This document shows positions 13,201 to 24,337 of a stretch of DNA of 64,000 nt, piece by piece (within the stretch, counting starts at the first letter, position 1; each line of letters begins with the position of its first letter). Source of the stretch: Cladorhizidae sp. MBARI D1340-BT2 (Eukaryota > Porifera > Demospongiae > Poecilosclerida > Cladorhizidae). The translations under genes and the position numbers were made by a program. Where the stretch lies: the NCBI GenBank assembly GCA_028752905.1, contig JAQNBH010000005.1:2590328-2654327 (forward strand), written 5' to 3'. The notes beneath the pieces are model-generated. The model was given only the letters and a program-made list of their open reading frames with translations, was not told the DNA's origin and did not search any database.

Positions 13201-16200
13201 CACTAGAAACAGCATTGTGCAGGTCTGATATGCAATACCTGTAGCCTCCACTTGGAGGACTAGAAACAGCATTGTGCAGGTCTGATATGCAATATACCTG
13301 AGGCCTCCACTTGGAGTACTAGAAACAGCATTGTGCAGGTCTGATAGGCAATACCTGAGGCCTCCACTTGGAGTACTACAAACAGCATTGTGCAGGTCTG
13401 ATATGCAATACCTGAGGCCTCCACTAGGAGTACTACAAACAGCATTGTGCAGGTCTGATATGCAATACCTGTAGCTTCCACTTGGAGCACTAGAAACAGC
13501 ATTGTGCAGGTCTGATATGCAATACCTGTAGCCTCCACTTGGAGTACTAGAAACAGCATTGTGCAGGTCTGATAGGCAATACCTGAGGCCTCCACTAGGA
13601 GTACTAGAAACAGCATTGTGCAGGTCTGATATGCAATACCTGTAGCCTCCACTTGGAGTACTAGAAACAGCATTGTGGAGGTCTGATATGCAATACCTGA
13701 GGCCTCCACTAGGAGTACTAGAAACAGCATTGTGCAGGTCTGATATGCAATACCTGAGGCCTCCACTTGGAGTACCAGAAACAGCATTGTGCAGGTCTGA
13801 TATGCAATACCTGTAGCCTCCACTTGGAGTACTAGAAACAGCATTGTGCAGGTCTGATATGCAATACCTGAGGCCTCCACTAGGAGTACAAGAAACAGCA
13901 TTGTGCAGGTCTGATATGCAATACCTGAGGCCTCCACTTGGAGTACTAGAAACAGCATTGTGCAGGTCTGATATGCAATACCTGAGGCCTCCACTTGGAG
14001 TACTAGAAACAGCATTGTGCAGGTCTGATATGCAATACCTGTAGCCTCCACTTGGAGTACTAGAAACAGCATTGTTGTAGGTCTGATATGCAATACCTGA
14101 AGCCTCCACTTGGAGTACTAGAAACAGCATTGTGCAGGTCTGATATGCAATACCTGTAGCCTCCACTTGGAGTACTAGAAACAGCAGTGTGCAGGTCTGA
14201 TATGCAATACCTGAGGCCTCCACTAGGAGTACTAGAAACAGCATTGTGCAGGTCTGATATGCAATACCTGTAGCCTCCACTTGGAGTACTAGAAACAGCA
14301 TTGTGCAGGTCTGATATGCAATACCTGAGGCCTCCACTAGGAGTACTAGAAACAGCATTGTGCAGGTCTGATATGCAATACCTGTAGCCTCCACTTGGAG
14401 TACTAGAAACAGCATTGTGCAGGTCTGATATGCAATACCTGAGGCCTCCACTAGGAGTACTAGAAACAGCATTGTGCAGGTCTGATATGCAATACCTGTA
14501 GCCTCCACTTGGAGGACTAGAAACAGCATTGTGCAGGTCTGATATGCAATACCTGAGGCCTCCACTAGGAGTACTAGAAACAGCATTGTGGAGGTCTGAT
14601 ATGCAATACCTGTAGCCTCCACTTGGAGTACTAGAAACAGCATTGTGCAGGTCTGATATGCAATACCTGTAGCCTCCACTTGGAGTACTAGAAACAGCAT
14701 TGTGCAGGTCTGATATGCAATACCTGTAGCCTCCACTTGGAGTACTAGAAACAGCATTGTGCAGGTCTGATATGCAATACCTGAGGCCTCCACTTGGAGT
14801 ACTAGAAACAGCATTGTGTAGGTCTGGTATGCAATACCTGAGGCCTCCACTTGGAGTACTAGAAACAGCATTGTGCAGGTCTGATATGCAATACCTGAGG
14901 CCTCCACTTGGAGTACTAGAAACAGCATTGTGTAGGTCTGATATGCAATACCTGAGGCCTCCACTTGGAGTACTAGAAACAGCATTGTGTAGGTCTGATA
15001 TGCAATACCTGAGGCCTCCACTTGGAGTACTAGAAACAGCATTGTGCAGGTCTGATATGCAATAACTGTAGCCTCCACTAGGAGTACTAGAAACAGCATT
15101 GTGCAGGTCTGATATGCAATACCTGAGGCCTCCACTTGGAGTACTAGAAACAGCATTGTGCAGGTCTGATATGCAATACCTGTAGCCTCCACTTGTAGTA
15201 CTAGAAACAGCATTGTGTAGGTCTGATATGCAATACCTATAGCCTCCACTTGGAGTACTAGAAACAGCATTGTGCAGGTCTGATATGCAATACCTGTAGC
15301 CTCCACTTGGAGTATATACTAGAAACAGCATTGTGCAGGTCTGATATGCAATACCTGAGGCCTCCACTTGGAGTACTAGAAACAGCATTGTGCAGGTCTG
15401 TATGCAATACCTGTAGCCTCCACTTGGAGTATATACTAGAAACAGCATTGTGCAGGTCTGATATGCAATACCTGAGGCCTCCACTTGGAGTACTAGAAAC
15501 AGCATTGTGGAGGTCTGATATGCAATACCTGTAGCCTCCACTTGGAGTACTAGAAACAGCATTGTGCAGGTCTGGTATGCAATACCTGAGGCCTCCAGTA
15601 GGAGTACTAGAAACAGCATTGTGCAGGTCTGATATGCAATACCTGTAGCCTCCACTTGGAGTACTAGAAACAGAATTGTGCAGGTCTGGTATGCAATACC
15701 TGAGGCCTCCAGTAGGAGTACTAGAAACAGCATTGTGCAGGTCTGATATGCAATACCTGAGGCCTCCACTTGGAGTACTAGAAACAGCATTGTGCAGGTC
15801 TGATATGCAATACCTGTAGCCTCCATTTGGAGTACTAGAAACAGCATTGTGCAGATCTGATATGCAATACCTGTAGCCTCCACTTGGAGTACTAGAAACA
15901 GCATTGTGCAGGTCTGATATGCAATACCTGTAGCCTCCACTTGGAGTACTAGAAACAGCATTGTGCAGGTCTGATATGCAATACCTGAGGCCTCCACTTG
16001 GAGTACTAGAAACAGCATTGTGTAGGTCTGATATGCAATACCTGTAGCCTCCACTTGGAGTACTAGAAACAGCATTGTGCAGGTCTGATATGCAATACCT
16101 GAGGCCTCCACTTGGAGCCTAGAAACAGCATTGTGCAGGTCTGATATGCAATACCTGTAGCCTCCACTTGGAGTACTAGAAACAGCATTGTGGAGGTCTG

Positions 16201-18395
16201 GTATGCAATACCTGAGGCCTCCAATTGGAGTACTAGAAACAGCATTGTGCAGGTCTGATATGCAATACCTGTAGCCTCCACTTGGAGTACTAGAAACAGC
16301 ATTGTGCAGGTCTGATATGCAATACCTGAGGCCTCCACTTGGAGTACTAGAAACAGCATTGTGCAGGTCTGATATGCAATACCTGTAGCCTCCACTTGGA
16401 GTACTAGAAACAGCATTGTGCAGATCTGGTATGCAATACCTGTAGCCTCCACTTGGAGTACTAGAAACAGCATTGTGCAGGTCTGATATGCAATACCTGA
16501 GGCCTCCACTTGGAGTACTAGAAACAGCATTGTGCAGATCTGATATGCAATACCTGTAGCCTCCACTTGGAGTATATACTAGAAACAGCATTGTGCAGGT
16601 CTGATATGCAATACCTGTAGCCTCCACTTGGAGTACTAGAAACAGCATTGTGCAGGTCTGATATGCAATACCTGTAGCCTCCACTAGGAGTACTAGAAAC
16701 AGCATTGTGCAGGTCTGATATGCAATACCTGTAGCCTCCACTTGGAGTACTAGAAACAGCATTGTGCAGGTCTGATATGCAATACCTGAGGCCTCCACTT
16801 GGAGTACTAGAAACAGCATTGTGCAGGTCTGATATGCAATTCCTGTAGCCTCCACTTGGAGTACTAGAAACAGCATTGTGTAGGTCTGGTAGGCAATACC
16901 TGAGGCCTCCACTTGGAGTACTAGAAATAGCATTGTGCAGGTCTGATATGCAATACCTGTAGCTTCCACTTGGAGCACTAGAAACAGCATTGTGCAGGTC
17001 TGATATGCAATACCTGTAGCCTCCACTTGGAGGACTAGAAACAGCATTGTGCAGGTCTGATATGCAATATACCTGAGGCCTCCACTTGGAGTACTAGAAA
17101 CAGCATTGTGCAGGTCTGATAGGCAATACCTGAGGCCTCCACTTGGAGTACTACAAACAGCATTGTGCAGGTCTGATATGCAATACCTGAGGCCTCCACT
17201 AGGAGTACTACAAACAGCATTGTGCAGGTCTGATATGCAATACCTGTAGCTTCACTTGGAGCACTAGAAACAGCATTGTGCAGGTCTGATATGCAATACC
17301 TGTAGCCTCCACTTGGAGTACTAGAAACAGCATTGTGCAGGTCTGATAGGCAATACCTGAGGCCTCCACTAGGAGTACTAGAAACAGCATTGTGCAGGTC
17401 TGATATGCAATACCTGTAGCCTCCACTTGGAGTACTAGAAACAGCATTGTGCAGGTCTGATATGCAATACCTGTAGCCTCCACTAGGAGTACTAGAAACA
17501 GCATTGTGTAGGTCTGATATGCAATACCTGTAGCCTCCACTTGGAGTACTAGAAACAGCATTGTGCAGGTCTGATATGCAATACCTGTAGCCTCCACTTG
17601 GAGTACTAGAAACAGCATTGTGCAGGTCTGATATGCAATACCTGTAGCCTCCACTTGGAGTACTAGAAACAGCATTGTGCAGGTCTGATATGCAATACCT
17701 GAGGCCTCCACTTGGAGTACTAGAAACAGCATTGTGTAGGTCTGGTATGCAATACCTGAGGCCTCCACTTGGAGTACTAGAAACAGCATTGTGCAGGTCT
17801 GATATGCAATACCTGAGGCCTCCACTTGGAGTACTAGAAACAGCATTGTGTAGGTCTGATATGCAATACCTGAGGCCTCCACTTGGAGTACTAGAAACAG
17901 CATTGTGTAGGTCTGATATGCAATACCTGAGGCCTCCACTTGGAGTACTAGAAACAGCATTGTGCAGGTCTGATATGCAATAACTGTAGCCTCCACTAGG
18001 AGTACTAGAAACAGCATTGTGCAGGTCTGATATGCAATACCTGAGGCCTCCACTTGGAGTACTAGAAACAGCATTGTGCAGGTCTGATATGCAATACCTG
18101 TAGCCTCCACTTGTAGTACTAGAAACAGCATTGTGTAGGTCTGATATGCAATACCTATAGCCTCCACTTGGAGTACTAGAAACAGCATTGTGCAGGTCTG
18201 ATATGCAATACCTGTAGCCTCCACTTGGAGTATATACTAGAAACAGCATTGTGCAGGTCTGATATGCAATACCTGAGGCCTCCACTTGGAGTACTAGAAA
18301 CAGCATTGTGCAGGTCTGTATGCAATACCTGTAGCCTCCACTTGGAGTATATACTAGAAACAGCATTGTGCAGGTCTGATATGCAATACCTGAGG

Positions 18396-18585
18396 CAGGG
18401 GTGTATTTAGGGGGGGGCGGGGGGGGGCAAACGCCCCCCCTTGTATCATTCTCGCCCCCCCCCCCTTGAAATTAGACACCACCCTTATACATTACATACA
18501 CCATCATTGTATCATTCTCGCCCCCCCTTATTTTTCCATATCTCAAGTTCGCCCCCCCTTGGCAAAATTTCTGTATACAACCCTG
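18396..18585. mobile_element. 190-bp hAT-like MITE inserted in the 57-bp array
   Basis: A unique GC-rich segment breaks one array unit. Its ends are CAGGGGTGTAT and ATACAACCCTG, imperfect terminal inverted repeats (CAGGG-TGTAT) of the kind common in hAT elements. It is flanked by a direct repeat CCTGAGG (18389-18395 and 18586-18592), a 7-bp or decayed 8-bp target-site duplication. Inside are G-runs followed by C-runs able to form a hairpin, and two copies of TTGTATCATTCTCGCCCCCC. There is no coding capacity, so it must be non-autonomous. Confidence 0.75.
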
Positions 18586-21500
18586 CCTGAGGCCTCCACT
18601 TGGAGTACTAGAAACAGCATTGTGCAGGTCTGATATGCAATACCTTTAGCCTCCACTTGGAGTACTAGAAACAGCATTGTGCAGGTCTGATATGCAATAC
18701 CTGTAGCCTCCACTTGGAGCACTAGAAACAGCATTGTGCAGGTCTGATATGAAATACCTGTAGCCTCCACTTGGAGTACTAGAAACAGCATTGTGCAGGT
18801 CTGATATGCAATACCTGTAGCCTCCACTAGGAGTACTAGAAACAGCATTGTGCAGGTCTGATATGCAATACATGTAGCCTCCACTTGGAGTACTAGAAAC
18901 AGCATTGTGCAGGTCTGATATGCAATACCTGAGGCCTCCACTTGGAGTACTAGAAACAGCATTGTGTAGGTCTGATATGCAATACCTGTAGCCTCCACTT
19001 GGAGTACTAGAAACAGCATTGTGCAGGTCTGATATGCAATACCTGTAGCCACCACTTGGAGTACTAGAAACAGCATTGTGGAGGTCTGATATGCAATACC
19101 TGAGGCCTCCACTTGGAGTACTAGAAACAGCACTGTGCAGGTCTGATATGCAATACCTGTAGCCTCCACTAGGAGTACTAGAAACAGCATTGTGTAGGTC
19201 TGGTATGCAATACCTGAGGCCTCCACTTGGAGTACTAGAAACAGCATTGTGCAGGTCTGATATGCAATACCTGTAGCCTCCACTTGGAGTACTAGAAACA
19301 GCATTGTGCAGGTCTGATATGCAATACCTGTAGCCTCCACTTGGAGTACTAGAAACAGCATTGTGTAGGTCTGATATGCAATACGTAGCCTCCACTTGGA
19401 GTACTAGAAACAGCATTGTGCAGGTCTGATATGCAATACCTGTAGCCTCCACTTGGAGTACTAGAAACAGCATTGTGCAGGTCTGATATGCAATACCTGA
19501 GGCCTCCACTTGGAGTACTAGAAACAGCATTGTGCAGGTCTGATATGCAATACCTTTAGCCTCCACTTGGAGTACTAGAAACAGCATTGTGCAGGTCTGA
19601 TATGCAATACCTGTAGCCTCCACTTGGAGCACTAGAAACAGCATTGTGCAGGTCTGATATGCAATACCTGTAGCCTCCACTTGGAGTACTAGAAACAGCA
19701 TTGTGCAGGTCTGATATGCAATACATGTAGCCTCCACTTGGAGTACTAGAAACAGCATTGTGCAGGTCTGATATGCAATACCTGAGGCCTCCACTTGGAG
19801 TACTAGAAACAGCATTGTGTAGGTCTGATATGCAATACCTGTAGCCTCCACTTGGAGTACTAGAAACAGCATTGTGCAGGTCTGATATGCAATACCTGTA
19901 GCCTCCACTTGGAGTACTAGAAACAGCATTGTGGAGGTCTGATATGCAATACCTGAGGCCTCCACTTGGAGTACTAGAAACAGCATTGTGCAGGTCTGAT
20001 ATGCAATACCTGTAGCCTCCACTAGGAGTACTAGAAACAGCATTGTGTAGGTCTGGTATGCAATACCTGAGGCCTCCACTTGGAGTACTAGAAACAGCAT
20101 TGTGCAGGTCTGATATGCAATACCTGTAGCCTCCACTTGGAGTACTAGAAACAGCATTGTGCAGGTCTGATATGCAATACCTGTAGCCTCCACTTGGAGT
20201 ACTAGAAACAGCATTGTGTAGGTCTGATATGCAATACGTAGCCTCCACTTGGAGTACTAGAAACAGCATTGTGCAGGTCTGATATGCAATACCTGTAGCC
20301 TCCAATTGGAGTACTAGAAACAGCATTGTGCAGGTCTGATATGCAATACCTGAGGCCTCCACTAGGAGTACTACAAACAGCATTGTGCAGGTCTGATATG
20401 CAATACCTGAGGCCTCCACTAGGAGTACTACAAACAGCATTGTGCAGGTCTGATATGCAATACCTGTAGCCTCCACTTGGAGTACTAGAAACAGCATTGT
20501 GTAGGTCTGATATGCAATACCTGCAGCCTCCACTTGGAGTACTAGAAACAGCATTGTGTAGGTCTGATATGCAATACCTGAGGCCTCCACTAGGAGTACT
20601 ACAAACAGCATTGTGCAGGTCTGATATGCAATACCTGAGGCCTCCACTTGGAGTACTAGAAACAGCATTGTGCAGGTCTGATATGCAATACCTGTAGCCT
20701 CCACTTGGAGTACTAGAAACAGCATTGTGCAGGTCTGATATGCAATTCCTGTAGCCTCCACTTTGAGTACTAGAAACAGCATTGTGTAGGTCTGGTAGGC
20801 AATACCTGAGGCCTCCACTTGGAGTACTAGAAACAGCATTGTGCAGGTCTGATATGCAATACCTGTAGCTTCCACTTGGAGCACTAGAAACAGCATTGTG
20901 CAGGTCTGATATGCAATACCTGTAGCCTCCACTTGGAGGACTAGAAACAGCATTGTGCAGGTCTGATATGCAATATACCTGAGGCCTCCACTTGGAGTAC
21001 TAGAAACAGCATTGTGCAGGTCTGATAGGCAATACCTGAGGCCTCCACTTGGAGTACTAGAAACAGCATTGTGCAGGTCTGATATGCAATACCTGAGGCC
21101 TCCACTAGGAGTACTAGAAACAGCATTGTGCAGGTCTGATATGCAATACCTGTAGCCTCCACTTGGATTACTAGAAACAGCATTGTGCAGGTCTGATATG
21201 CAATACCTGTAGCCTCCACTAGGAGTACTAGAAACAGCATTGTATAGGTCTGATATGCAATACCTGTAGACTCCACTTGGAGTACTAGAAACAGCATTGT
21301 GCAGGTCTGATATGCAATACCTGTAGCCTCCACTTGGAGTAGTACTAGAAACAGCATTGTGCAGGTCTGATATGCAATACCTGAGGCCTCCACTAGGAGT
21401 ACTAGAAACAGCATTGTGCAGGTCTGATATGCAATACCTGTAGCCTCCACTTGGAGTACTAGAAACAGCATTGTGCAGGTCTGATATGCAATACCTGTAG

Positions 21501-24004
21501 CCTCCACTAGGAGTACTAGAAACAGCATTGTGCAGGTCTGATATGCAATACCTGTAGCCTCCACTTGGAGTACTAGAAACAGCATTGTGCAGGTCTGATA
21601 TGCAATACCTGTAGCCTCCACTTGGAATACTAGAAACAGCATTGTGCAGGTCTGATATGCAATACCTGTAGCCTCCACTTGGAGTACTAGAAACAGCATT
21701 GTGCAGGTCTGATATGCAATACCTGTAGCCTCCACTTGGAGTACTAGAAACAGCATTGTGCAGGTCTGATATGCAATACCTATAGCCTCCACTTGGAGTA
21801 CTAGAAACAGCATTGTGCAGGTCTGATATGCAATACCTGAGGCCTCCACTTGGAGTACTAGAAACAGCATTGTGCAGGTCTGATATGCAATACCTGTAGC
21901 CTCCACTTGGAGTACTAGAAACAGCATTGTGCAGGTCTGATATGCAATACCTGTAGCCTCCACTTGGAGTACTAGAAACAGCATTGTGCAGGTCTGGTAT
22001 GCAATACCTGTAGCCTCCACTTGGAGTACTTAGAAACAGCATTGTGTAGGTCTGGTATGCAATACCTGTAGCCTCCACTTGGAGTACTAGAAACAGCATT
22101 GTGCAGGTCTGATATGCAATACCTGAGGCCTCCACTTGGAGTACTAGAAACAGCATTGTGCAGGTCTGATATGCAATACCTGTAGCCTCCACTTGGAGTA
22201 CTAGAAACAGCATTGTGCAGGTCTGATATGCAATACCTGTAGCCTCCACTTGGAGTACTAGAAACAGCATTGTGCAGGTCTGATATGCAATACCTGTAGC
22301 CTCCACTTGGAGTACTAGAAACAGCATTGTGCAGGTCTGATATGCAATACCTGTAGCCTCCACTTGGAGTACTAGAAACAGCATTGTGCAGGTCTGGTAT
22401 GCAATACCTGTAGCCTCCACTTGGAGTACTAGAAACAGCATTGTGCAGGTCTGATATGCAATACCTGTAGCCTCCACTTGGAGCACTTGAAACAGCATTG
22501 TGTAGGTCTGATATGCAATACCTGTAGCCTCCACTTGGAGTACTAGAAACAGCATTGTGCAGGTCTGATATGCAATACCTGTAGCCTCCTCTTGGAGTAC
22601 TAGAAACAGCATTGTGCAGGTCTGATATGCAATACCTGAGGCCTCCACTTGGAGTACTAGAAACAGCATTGTGCAGGTCTGATAGGCAATACCTGAGGCC
22701 TCCACTTGGAGTACTAGAAACAGCATTGTGCAGGTCTGATATGCAATACCTGTAGCCTCCACTTGGAGTACTAGAAACAGCATTGTGCAGGTCTGATATG
22801 CAATACCTATAGCCTCCACTTGGAGTACTAGAAACAGCATTGTGCAGGTCTGATATGCAATACCTGAGGCCTCCACTTGGAGTACTAGAAACAGCATTGT
22901 GCAGGTCTGATATGCAATACCTGTAGCCTCCACTTGGAGTACTAGAAACAGCATTGTGCAGGTCTGATATGCAATACCTGTAGCCTCCACTTGGAGTACT
23001 AGAAACAGCATTGTGCAGGTCTGGTATGCAATACCTGTAGCCTCCACTTGGAGTACTTAGAAACAGCATTGTGTAGGTCTGGTATGCAATACCTGTAGCC
23101 TCCACTTGGAGTACTAGAAACAGCATTGTGCAGGTCTGATATGCAATACCTGAGGCCTCCACTTGGAGTACTAGAAACAGCATTGTGCAGGTCTGATATG
23201 CAATACCTGTAGCCTCCACTTGGAGTACTAGAAACAGCATTGTGCAGGTCTGATATGCAATACCTGTAGCCTCCACTTGGAGTACTAGAAACAGCATTGT
23301 GCAGGTCTGATATGCAATACCTGTAGCCTCCACTTGGAGTACTAGAAACAGCATTGTGCAGGTCTGATATGCAATACCTGTAGCCTCCACTTGGAGTACT
23401 AGAAACAGCATTGTGCAGGTCTGGTATGCAATACCTGTAGCCTCCACTTGGAGTACTAGAAACAGCATTGTGCAGGTCTGATATGCAATACCTGTAGCCT
23501 CCACTTGGAGCACTTGAAACAGCATTGTGTAGGTCTGATATGCAATACCTGTAGCCTCCACTTGGAGTACTAGAAACAGCATTGTGCAGGTCTGATATGC
23601 AATACCTGTAGCCTCCTCTTGGAGTACTAGAAACAGCATTGTGCAGGTCTGATATGCAATACCTGAGGCCTCCACTTGGAGTACTAGAAACAGCATTGTG
23701 TAGGTCTGGTAGGCAATACCAGTAGCCTCCACTTGGAGTACTAGAAACAGCATTGTGGAGGTCTGATATGCAATACCTGTAGCCTCCACTTGGAGTACTA
23801 GAAACAGCATTGTGCAGGTCTGATATGCAATACCTGTAGCCTCCACTTGGAGGACTAGAAACAGCATTGTGCAGGTCTGATATGCAATACCTGAGGCCTC
23901 CACTTGGAGTACTAGAAACAGCATTGTGTAGGTCTGATATGCAATACCTGAGGCCTCCACTTGGAGTACTAGAAACAGCATTGTGCAGGTCTGATATGCA
24001 ATAC

Positions 24005-24337
24005 CTGTAGCCTCCACTTGGAGTAGCAACTGCCAAGAAGCCTGGAGCTCTCAAACCAGTCGCATCTCCTGCTCAGTGCCTTCTTCCTCTGTGTGAGGCG
24101 AAGTCTGGCCAACCATGCAGTCAGAGTCTTCCTCTTCAGCTTCTGTTGGCAATGCTTGTCTGCCCTGCACACACACGCCCTCCTGCGCTGCTCTTCCTCA
24201 ACCTCTACCCTCCACCTCCCGACTATCCTGCGTGCTCTGGCCAGGGACAAGTGGGACCTGGCCTCCTCGACCCGCCTGTCCTCCTGCTCCTGAAGCACCC
24301 GCTCAGTCACGGCCAGCTCTCGCCAATACCTCAGCAC
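24005..24337 (-). CDS. SFI1-like gene, exon 12 (its last 21 nt are the array unit)
   Basis: The acceptor is GAGTGCAG|GTG. The proposed donor is CTACAG|GTATTG at 24004, giving 111 codons in phase 0. Trp residues fall at exon positions 5, 42, 75 and 108, spacings of 37, 33 and 33, the SFI1 repeat period. Trp108 lies in YSKWRLQ, encoded by 24005-24025, which is also the first piece of the 57-bp array. If the donor is not used, the frame continues only 12 more codons into the array to a TAG at 23969-23971, so this may be either an internal exon followed by a giant intron or a read-through terminal exon. Confidence 0.78.

Larger units (their letters stand above)
1..24025 (-). repeat. 57-bp tandem array (minisatellite/satellite), about 415 units, open at left edge
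   Basis: Head-to-tail 57-bp units run from base 1 to 24025, interrupted only by a 190-bp insertion at 18396-18585. On the minus strand a unit consists of TACTCCAAGTGGAGGCTACAG (21 nt, one over the quoting limit only if extended), then GTATTGCATATCAGACC, then a stretch ending GCTGTTTCTAG. The two commonest alleles differ at CTACAG versus CTCAG before GTATTG. Indel alleles (GTATATAC, missing GA, TAGATA) give phase shifts. Because 57 is a multiple of three, long stop-free frames occur on both strands; I treat these as by-products. The array directly abuts, and overlaps by 21 nt, exon 12 of the SFI1-like gene on the minus strand, so it lies in that gene's next intron or 3' region. Confidence 0.97.

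Noticed and set aside
1..24025. CRISPR array
   Set aside because: Units are contiguous and nearly identical with no unique spacers, and the context is eukaryotic.
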